Shown here: piece by piece, positions 31,871 through 37,220 of the stretch | Position numbering within the stretch: the stretch's first letter is position 1 | How the letters are laid out: each line of letters opens with the position of its first letter | From: a virus | DNA length: 37,220 bases | IMG/VR virus record: IMGVR_UViG_3300040770_000473 | Location: 1-37,220 of that record | Direction: 5' to 3' (one strand) | The notes under the pieces: model-generated | Databases searched by the model: none | Told to the model about the DNA's origin: nothing | What the model saw: the letters and a program-made list of their open reading frames with translations, nothing else | Position numbers and translations under genes: made by a program

Positions 31871-31890
31871 TATACATTAATTTATTGATA
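31871..31890. promoter_or_regulatory. operator copy O-f
   Basis: TATACATTAATTTATTGATA, ten bases upstream of the ATG at 31901 and 19 of 20 identical to O-b. TAATTTAG at 31889-31896 is one base off the -7 consensus. Confidence 0.6.
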
Positions 31891-31900
31891 ATTTAGAATT

Positions 31901-32350
31901 ATGATACAAGCACTCACTTCTGAGAATTACAAAAACATAACGAAGGTTTCTATTGTAGATGCCAAAGACGTTTTTTACCCAATAAAATACGTTCTACAAA
32001 AGCGCGATATCACATTTGATGAAGATTTGGCTCTTGTTATATACCCAATGCCGGAAGATATTAAGTATCCAGCAAGTAGTAAAATGACTGATGCGGGTGT
32101 TTTACGTGATTATAAGATTGATATTTCGATAAATAACCAATTACTAGAAACCGAGGTGCAACTGGAACGCCACATTAATAGACCGGTGATTGTGGTCCTG
32201 CATCACAATTATGGAAAAATAATTTTAGGTTGTAACGAAATGCCACTCGAATATAATTACACGGATGACAATACAACAAACCCACAAGGAGACAATGGTT
32301 TTAACGTGAGTTGCCGTGGAAATGCTTACTTTACTAAGGTTTCTCTTTAA
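31901..32350 (+). CDS. hypothetical protein opening the structural region
   Basis: 149 residues, beta-rich and soluble, with a strongly patterned C-terminal half (RPVIVVLHHNYGKIILGCNE, then MPLEYNYTDDNTTNPQGDNG). Unknown family; the fold could be a small virion or tail-tube-like sandwich. It lies directly after operator O-f and before the capsid protease gene, where terminase and portal genes would usually be. It is far too short to be either. Confidence 0.5.
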   Translation: MIQALTSENYKNITKVSIVDAKDVFYPIKYVLQKRDITFDEDLALVIYPMPEDIKYPASSKMTDAGVLRDYKIDISINNQLLETEVQLERHINRPVIVVLHHNYGKIILGCNEMPLEYNYTDDNTTNPQGDNGFNVSCRGNAYFTKVSL

Positions 32351-32382
32351 ATTACTGTCCTTTTCAAAGGGTTAATACAGGC

Positions 32383-32423
32383 GTAAAATTGTATCGTTAA
32401 TAATAGTAACGAAACAATTTTAC
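32383..32423 (+). promoter_or_regulatory. 17-bp stem-loop just before the protease start
   Basis: GTAAAATTGTATCGTTA (32383-32399) pairs with TAACGAAACAATTTTAC (32407-32423) at 16 of 17 positions around a seven-base loop. It ends three bases before the TTG start of the protease gene, so folding would affect ribosome access. Confidence 0.7.
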
Positions 32424-32426
32424 ATT

Positions 32427-33767
32427 TTGAGCGTAAAAAATCTACATTCTTTAATCAACGGCCGATGGTTTATTGACAAACCATACGGTCATTCCCTTTT
32501 GCCTTCCTTATTTTCTATACTGGAAGGCAAAGATATTTCTGTTAAGTCTGGGGAGCGGGAGCCAGATATTTTTATTTCATTAAAAAAATCGAATTCAGCA
32601 CTAATAGCTGCTTCAAAATTTGACTCTGGAAATAATGAAAGCGAGTATGTTGCTGTCATTAATTTGAAAGATCCTATCTACAAGTATAGTCAAGAATGTG
32701 GACCCAGTGGCACAAAATCAAAAATGCAGGGAATGAAATCCTATGCTCAAGATCCAAACTGCATTGGTGTGGTTCTGGACATTGATTCAGGAGGCGGTCA
32801 GGTTTCTGGAACTCCAGAGTTATATGATTACATCGCATCATTCAAAAAACCTGTTGTTGCTTATACCGATGGTTTAATGTGTTCTGCTGCTTACTATATA
32901 GGAAGTGCTGCTTCTCACATCATTGCAAATAAACGTGCTGATGCTATTGGTAGCATTGGTGTGATGGTTTCATTTATTGACTTTTCAGGTATTTACGAAA
33001 AACAAGGTGCAAAGCTGATCACTGAATATGCTACACAATCAACAGAAAAGAACAAAGCTTTTGAGGAATTGTTGAAAGGCAATCCAGAACTCTACATCAA
33101 AACAGAATTAGATCCAATTGCTGAAGATTTTATAAATGACATCAAAGCGGTTCGTCCTGGTGTTGATCCATCCGTTTTTAAAGGTGGAACCTGGAACGCT
33201 CAAGAGTCATTGGATAAAAAACTAATTGACTCCATTGGCACGCTTCAAGATGCCGTGAATAAAGTTTTCGAACTTTCAACTACAGGAAATTCAAATTCAA
33301 ATAATAATTCAAATTCAAAAAAGGGAACTATGTCAAAAAAGACTAAAAGCTTTCCTGCAATCCAAAAACTGATTGGAGTTGAAGGATCTGGTATCGCTAC
33401 CATTTCTACAATTACAGGAAATAAAGGAGTGCAGCTTTCGGAAGCGCAACTCGAAGTATTAGAAAATACTTTAGTTGCAAATGAAGCGGCTATTACTGCT
33501 GCAACTGGTAAAGTAGCTACAGCCGAAGGCGTTGTGACTGCATTAGAAGGATCTGTTGATGCAGTTCTTACAACTGCGAAAGTAGCTGTAGCAGCTGAAG
33601 CAACAATTGAAACTAAAATCACTTCACTTGGAGCTGAAATTGCAAGACTGGGAGCTATTCCTGGTGCAAAAGCAACTAAGCCAAAAGCGGAAGGTGATTC
33701 TTTTGAGGATAAAGATAGCATTGTGAATGCTAAAGACGGACACAATGAATTGTATAACAAAGCTTAA
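32427..33767 (+). CDS. capsid maturation protease (S49/SppA-type) with C-terminal scaffold
   Basis: 446 residues. The S49 core covers about 70-290: VVLDIDSGGGQVSGTPELYD, then VAYTDGLMCSAAYYIGSAAS (catalytic Ser in C-S-A-A-Y-Y near 153) and RADAIGSIGVMVSFIDFSGI. A Ser/Asn linker (292-300) leads to an Ala/Glu/Thr-rich helical C-terminus typical of scaffold. The start is taken as TTG (32427): no ATG exists between the upstream in-frame stop (32373) and the conserved N-terminus (LHSLINGRWFID). It should process the scaffold and capsid during head maturation. Lambda C/Nu3 is the model. Confidence 0.85.
   Translation: MSVKNLHSLINGRWFIDKPYGHSLLPSLFSILEGKDISVKSGEREPDIFISLKKSNSALIAASKFDSGNNESEYVAVINLKDPIYKYSQECGPSGTKSKMQGMKSYAQDPNCIGVVLDIDSGGGQVSGTPELYDYIASFKKPVVAYTDGLMCSAAYYIGSAASHIIANKRADAIGSIGVMVSFIDFSGIYEKQGAKLITEYATQSTEKNKAFEELLKGNPELYIKTELDPIAEDFINDIKAVRPGVDPSVFKGGTWNAQESLDKKLIDSIGTLQDAVNKVFELSTTGNSNSNNNSNSKKGTMSKKTKSFPAIQKLIGVEGSGIATISTITGNKGVQLSEAQLEVLENTLVANEAAITAATGKVATAEGVVTALEGSVDAVLTTAKVAVAAEATIETKITSLGAEIARLGAIPGAKATKPKAEGDSFEDKDSIVNAKDGHNELYNKA
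33330..33767 (+). CDS. nested scaffold protein from internal start (Nu3-like)
   Basis: An in-frame ATG at 33330 (residue 302 of the protease) follows GGGA with a five-base gap, a rare good Shine-Dalgarno-like site here, and would make a 145-residue protein (SKKTKSFPAIQKLIGVEGSG, then an Ala-rich helical part). It begins immediately after the low-complexity N/S linker. This mirrors lambda, where scaffold Nu3 is the in-frame 3' end of protease gene C. Inference from layout. Confidence 0.5.
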   Translation: MSKKTKSFPAIQKLIGVEGSGIATISTITGNKGVQLSEAQLEVLENTLVANEAAITAATGKVATAEGVVTALEGSVDAVLTTAKVAVAAEATIETKITSLGAEIARLGAIPGAKATKPKAEGDSFEDKDSIVNAKDGHNELYNKA

Positions 33768-33777
33768 TTTTTAGATC

Positions 33778-34773
33778 ATGTCAGTAAACATCGACCAGAT
33801 TTTAGAGGAAACGAAACGTTTCAAGGATCAGAATCCTACTATTTTGAACGGGATGATTATGTCTAGCGAAATTCTTTTGAATAAGATCGCGAGATTAGTT
33901 CCAAAAATCCGTGGAGAGTTCGCTACGGTCAATTCCTTAATGGGTCACGTAGTGCAACAATTTAGCACCACATGGACAGAAACTGCGGATGTGCAATTTC
34001 GTGGAAAGCAATTGAAAAACTACCACCAAAAAGTAAATTTTGCTTTTACTCCTGCCGAAGTTATCGGTTCATGGATTGAGCAAAAGTACGATGAAGGTGT
34101 TGAGTTGAAAGACAAAAGCATTTCTAAACACGTAATGACAATGCTTGCCAGTAAGGTAATTAGCGATGTAAACTTATTGTCAGTTACTGGTGTTTATGAT
34201 GCAGCGCAGCCTACAGTTTTCGGAAAATCAATGGATGGTTTGAATGAGATTCACCGAAAATTATTATTGAACACGGATAATCCTTGTTTCGTAATTCCTA
34301 CTGATGCTATTGATGATAACAACATCTTGGATGTAGTTTTGGATTTTGAGAAATCAATACCAAAACAGTACAAATCTTTGATCAAAAACATCAAGATGAG
34401 TGATACCAATGCAGAGAACTACTCTTTGAAATATGAGGATTTGTATGGTAAAAATACAAACTTCACGGATGCAAAAGGATTGATGACTCGTTTAGGAAAA
34501 CGTTCTATCATCTCAGTTCCTAATATGAGTGATGCTCGTATTGAAGCTACGCTAGAAGGAAACTTGGTGCGTATGATTGATGTGATTGAGAACCCAGGTA
34601 CTATTACTGATGTTCAAAAATTAGATTATAAAATCAAAGTTTTTGGAGAATTCACACTTGGGTATGACTATGCTGTGAATGAGTTGGTAATCCTTAATTC
34701 TCCAACAATACTATTAAGAGGGTTGAGAAATGCAACACTGAATGGATTGTACTATCCAGAAGAAAATTTTTAA
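33778..34773 (+). CDS. major capsid protein (HK97-fold, Bacteroidota type)
   Basis: 331 residues following the protease/scaffold gene by ten bases. Recognisable style: LNGMIMSSEILLNKIARLVP, QLKNYHQKVNFAFTPAEVIG, then YKIKVFGEFTLGYDYAVNEL near the end, as in Bacteroidota phage capsid proteins. Predicted mixed alpha/beta with no signal peptide. The location, length and preceding protease and scaffold all fit. It forms the icosahedral shell. Confidence 0.8.
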   Translation: MSVNIDQILEETKRFKDQNPTILNGMIMSSEILLNKIARLVPKIRGEFATVNSLMGHVVQQFSTTWTETADVQFRGKQLKNYHQKVNFAFTPAEVIGSWIEQKYDEGVELKDKSISKHVMTMLASKVISDVNLLSVTGVYDAAQPTVFGKSMDGLNEIHRKLLLNTDNPCFVIPTDAIDDNNILDVVLDFEKSIPKQYKSLIKNIKMSDTNAENYSLKYEDLYGKNTNFTDAKGLMTRLGKRSIISVPNMSDARIEATLEGNLVRMIDVIENPGTITDVQKLDYKIKVFGEFTLGYDYAVNELVILNSPTILLRGLRNATLNGLYYPEENF

Positions 34774-34787
34774 TCCTTTAGGAAATT

Positions 34788-35354
34788 ATGAGTATAGAAT
34801 TAATAAAAAAAGCAACAGAGCTCGGCATTGATAATGCCGGGGCTCTTACTGCTTATCAATTGAAAATAGCAATTAAGAATGCAGAAAATAAAACAGATCA
34901 AGATGCTGCGATTATTTCTCAAGCAACAACGCTTGGTCTAGAGGTGGAAGGAAAAACGGTTGACCAATTAACTGCTGAAATTGCAGAATTACAAGAGTTG
35001 TCAGCTCAAGTAAATCAAGCATCACGTGATGCGGAATTGCTTTCTATATTATCAGAATACTTAGGTATTGCTGATATTGACAGCTTAAGTAAAGAAGAAG
35101 TTGTTGCTTTACTTGAAGCCAAAAAAGCGGATGAAGCTGCAGGAATTGAAGTAGTCGCAGAAGTTGTTGCAGAAGGCAGAACTGACGAAGCTGCAAAAAG
35201 CTCCAATGGTTTAGAATATGTGTTTGCAGATGATGCTCCGGCAGCGTTCAGATACTTAGGAGTTCACCGTACTCAAAAAGAATGGATAGCTGACACTGAC
35301 GCTATTGATTTGATGGCTGCGGGTAAATTATCATTTTTAACCTTAAAAAAGTAA
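34788..35354 (+). CDS. head-associated protein with repeated helix-hairpin (HeH/Rho-N-like) segments
   Basis: 188 residues. The N-terminus holds repeated short helix pairs of the type ELIKKATELGIDNAGALTAY and ISQATTLGLEVEGKTVDQLT, similar to HeH/SAP or Rho-N modules that appear in phage head proteins. A long Ala/Glu-rich helix follows and the last 45 residues form a small domain (FADDAPAAFRYLGVHRTQKE). Next to the capsid gene it is likely a decoration, head-fibre or head-completion protein. Confidence 0.5.
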   Translation: MSIELIKKATELGIDNAGALTAYQLKIAIKNAENKTDQDAAIISQATTLGLEVEGKTVDQLTAEIAELQELSAQVNQASRDAELLSILSEYLGIADIDSLSKEEVVALLEAKKADEAAGIEVVAEVVAEGRTDEAAKSSNGLEYVFADDAPAAFRYLGVHRTQKEWIADTDAIDLMAAGKLSFLTLKK

Positions 35355-35358
35355 AGCT

Positions 35359-35922
35359 ATGGCGTGTTTTGAAAATATTGCAATAGAGGATTTAGATGCT
35401 TGCATCAACAGTGAAGTACAAGCTGGAGTATCTGAGGTAGGAGTTTATTATGGTATTCATGATCAAATAATCACTTTTCCAATGCCTTTGAATGTAGGTG
35501 ATGTGGGATATGATTATGAGAAGGCTGTTGCTGTAACTACTCCAATAGCATTTACAGCAGGAAAAGGATTTGGAAAGATTACAGTACAATCTGATTCAGG
35601 AGAAGTAATGGTTGATGTTGTTGGGAATAAAGGTAACAAGAAAACCAAGGTTTCCTTTGGTTTCTATGTTCCTAGCAATAGTAAAAAACTGTTAGGAATG
35701 GTTCGTACGTTGAAAAATGTTCCATTGATATTTTGTGTGTCTGAAAGAGACGGTCAAAAGCGTTTGATTGGAGATAAATTCAATCCTGCATACATGACTG
35801 AAGTAAAAGGAACTACTGGAAAAGGTGGTGAAGATGACAAAGGAGTTCAATTTATGATTGAGTCTTATTGTGTTCCGATCGTATACGAAAGTACTCTTCA
35901 GTTCCCGGCTGTAACACCTTAA
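35359..35922 (+). CDS. putative tail tube or head-tail structural protein
   Basis: 187 residues, beta-rich, soluble. Segments such as VGVYYGIHDQIITFPMPLNV, SFGFYVPSNSKKLLGMVRTL and KRLIGDKFNPAYMTEVKGTT followed by a short C-terminal strand pair suggest a beta-sandwich of the tail tube kind. It lies four bases after the head-associated gene. Structural role is likely; which one is not certain. Confidence 0.45.
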   Translation: MACFENIAIEDLDACINSEVQAGVSEVGVYYGIHDQIITFPMPLNVGDVGYDYEKAVAVTTPIAFTAGKGFGKITVQSDSGEVMVDVVGNKGNKKTKVSFGFYVPSNSKKLLGMVRTLKNVPLIFCVSERDGQKRLIGDKFNPAYMTEVKGTTGKGGEDDKGVQFMIESYCVPIVYESTLQFPAVTP

Positions 35923-35923
35923 G

Positions 35924-36229
35924 ATGAATAAGTATTTTGAAATAGTAAATCTAATTATTCCTTGTGCTTTCCTGTTAAAGGATGGTGCAAGGTTTGATTT
36001 ACGAACCGGGATCCCAAACAACTCCCTTGAAGTTTTCAAGACTGGATTTGCACATTTGGGATTAAAGCCTGGTGCGGAAGAGCTTTTCAAGAAAGAGAAA
36101 ATCACTGATTTAATCCTGTTGATTCAAAAAGCAAACCGCATCGAAGACGTTGAAATTTTGGCTTTGGCAAAACCTGACAGTGAGAAAGTTCAGGAGGAGG
36201 CAAAAAAGAAATTAGAAGAATTTAAGTAA
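35924..36229 (+). CDS. hypothetical protein of the structural operon
   Basis: 101 residues, helical (NKYFEIVNLIIPCAFLLKDG, then a Lys/Glu-rich C-terminus EKVQEEAKKKLEEFK). It starts one base after the stop of the previous gene. Not recognised. Small helical proteins at this point may be head-tail joining or assembly proteins. Confidence 0.4.
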   Translation: MNKYFEIVNLIIPCAFLLKDGARFDLRTGIPNNSLEVFKTGFAHLGLKPGAEELFKKEKITDLILLIQKANRIEDVEILALAKPDSEKVQEEAKKKLEEFK

Positions 36230-36249
36230 CCAATTTAACCTTCATATTT

Positions 36250-36645
36250 ATGAAAAAGTTTTTAATTATCGCATTTGGGCTCATGGCCTCGTGCGTTTCG
36301 GCAATGACCTTGCCAGACAACGTTCCGGTTGTCAGTTATGAAAAAATGACTATTGAACCTATTTCGCTTTTTGCTGATGTGGTTTTGTTAGTCGACAATT
36401 ATGTTGTTTCGGATTTTGTTGTAGAACTTCGAAACCCCTTGCAACTGCAAACATTTAATTATGTAGCAACTTTGAATGTCAGTGACTCAAAAGGTTTTTA
36501 TAAACCTATTGATTACGAAAGTTTCATTAAAATTAATCCTAATGTCAATTATGATATTTATAAAGCAAGGGATAGATTTAAGAATGAATTGTATGTCGAT
36601 GATCCGTTTCGAATACAAAATATACCTAGAAAGTTGGTGTTTTAG
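36250..36645 (+). CDS. exported small protein (possible moron) in the structural region
   Basis: 131 residues with a clean Sec signal peptide (KKFLIIAFGLMASCVSA, cleavage before MTLP likely). The mature part is beta-rich (FADVVLLVDNYVVSDFVVEL, DSKGFYKPIDYESFIKINPN) with no further membrane segment. It is followed by a strong terminator. A secreted protein among head-tail genes suggests a lysogenic-conversion or superinfection-exclusion gene, though late expression with virion genes is also possible. Unknown family. Confidence 0.5.
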   Translation: MKKFLIIAFGLMASCVSAMTLPDNVPVVSYEKMTIEPISLFADVVLLVDNYVVSDFVVELRNPLQLQTFNYVATLNVSDSKGFYKPIDYESFIKINPNVNYDIYKARDRFKNELYVDDPFRIQNIPRKLVF

Positions 36646-36674
36646 TTTAATATTTTTTTGGTTTAGTTAATTTG

Positions 36675-36708
36675 AAAAGCTCCGGATATAATGTTCGGAG
36701 CTTTTTTT
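36675..36708 (+). terminator. intrinsic terminator inside the structural region
   Basis: AAAAGCTCCG / CGGAGCTTTT (10-bp stem, 11-base loop) followed by T-run (36702-36708). It separates the exported-protein gene from the next structural gene, which starts 14 bases later. Confidence 0.85.
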
Positions 36709-36721
36709 AAAAGTTGGTTTT

Positions 36722-37220
36722 ATGGATATTCAATCGTGGTTTGCTTCTCAAGGTTCTTATGCTGATGGCGTGATGCTTTACAGCAAATTACCTACTTGTA
36801 ATGGAAATATTCTAAGAAGCTTCGCTAGAGAAAACACTGCCAATTTTTTGAAACTGAAATACGAGCTTAAGAAGGCTTCTTTATCACTGACCGACACGAA
36901 TGTCGCTCAGTTGGTAAAAGTTGCAACTGAGCAGATTGCTTCGATTCCTCGCAATGACAAATCAAAGGAATCTGAGCCTTTACTTCAGGAAATCATAAAA
37001 CAATCGGTGGCTGTTTCTTTTGAAAAGGAAACAATGGCGATGTATCCAATGGAATTGCACTCCACCTACCGTCAGAGGGTGAGTGATTTTTATTTAGCAT
37101 GTGAGCTCAAATTCCAATTGAACTCTATTGCTGATGATGACGAAACGAATGCGCTTAACATTATTGTTCAACTCGATGATCTGTGGACCAGGATTGATCG
37201 TGCGTGGATGATTCTAGGTC
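36722..37220 (+). CDS. head-tail region protein, 5' part (continues at window start)
   Basis: 166 complete codons are visible before the window ends. The protein opens IQSWFASQGSYADGVMLYSK, then has a helical body with KYELKKASLSL, ending RIDRAWMILG. This style (tryptophan-aromatic start, alternating helices) recurs in Bacteroidota prophage structural operons; I do not know its function. The open frame carries on, after circular joining, into positions 1-74 for a total of 190 residues. It begins 14 bases after a terminator, so it may have its own promoter or need antitermination. Confidence 0.65.
   Translation, partial: MDIQSWFASQGSYADGVMLYSKLPTCNGNILRSFARENTANFLKLKYELKKASLSLTDTNVAQLVKVATEQIASIPRNDKSKESEPLLQEIIKQSVAVSFEKETMAMYPMELHSTYRQRVSDFYLACELKFQLNSIADDDETNALNIIVQLDDLWTRIDRAWMILG

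Noticed and set aside
33245-33760. Open frame antisense to the scaffold part of the protease gene (171 residues)
   Set aside because: Mirror of the Ala/Thr-rich scaffold codons; composition is typical of a shadow frame.
1-37220. Mu-like transposable phage or tailocin
   Set aside because: No transposase pair is present, and capsid protein, protease and integrase argue against a headless tailocin, although packaging genes are missing.

Overview
The window looks like the whole genome of a temperate tailed phage (siphovirus-type gene set) of a Bacteroidota host, most likely a Flavobacterium-like member of the Flavobacteriaceae. Evidence for the host: AT-rich DNA, several perfect Bacteroidota -7 boxes (TAnnTTTG), few Shine-Dalgarno sites, a DUF3127-type OB-fold protein, a Bacteroidota-style integrase and repressor, and a GH19 endolysin. 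Two observations suggest a circular or circularly permuted molecule. The gene truncated at the right end (36722 onward) continues in frame into the fragment at the left end (stop 72-74). The integrase also sits between the end of the tail operon and the repressor/early region, which an integrated linear prophage would not show.

Layout, read from the switch. 19.1-21.3 kb: integrase and repressor (minus strand), then a divergent operator/promoter region. 20.9-28.5 kb: early operon (LuxR-HTH protein, a large primase-helicase without zinc ligands, a DUF3127 protein, an ASCH protein, many small unknown genes). 28.45-29.8 kb: small gene cassettes separated by attC-like inverted sites, one coding for an Acb2-like anti-CBASS protein, followed by a second tyrosine recombinase. 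30.7-31.4 kb: non-coding region with seven TGTGGAAC iterons around an AT-rich core, a candidate replication origin or packaging site. 31.4-37.2 and 0-8.6 kb: late genes (S49 protease with nested scaffold, major capsid protein, head-tail proteins, tail fibre, holin-like proteins, GH19 endolysin, unimolecular spanin, tail chaperone pair). 8.7-11.4 kb: an accessory island inside the tail operon (two micro-proteins, P22_AR_N antirepressor, KilA-N protein, three structured RNA candidates), flanked by two paralogous small genes. 11.5-19.1 kb: tape measure and distal tail proteins.

The genes appear tied together by one operator family. Six copies of a roughly 20-bp sequence (TAYACATWWATYTAT core) lie at four control points: the repressor/early promoter, the divergent antirepressor/island promoter, and upstream of the two genes that open the late region. 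The phage repressor probably represses all of them, and the antirepressor/KilA-N genes probably feed back on it.

The most striking absence is packaging. I see no terminase large subunit and no portal protein, although protease, scaffold, capsid and a full tail module are present and the map appears closed. Either these proteins are unrecognisably diverged, or the element depends on a helper, or it is defective, or the assembly has lost a segment.
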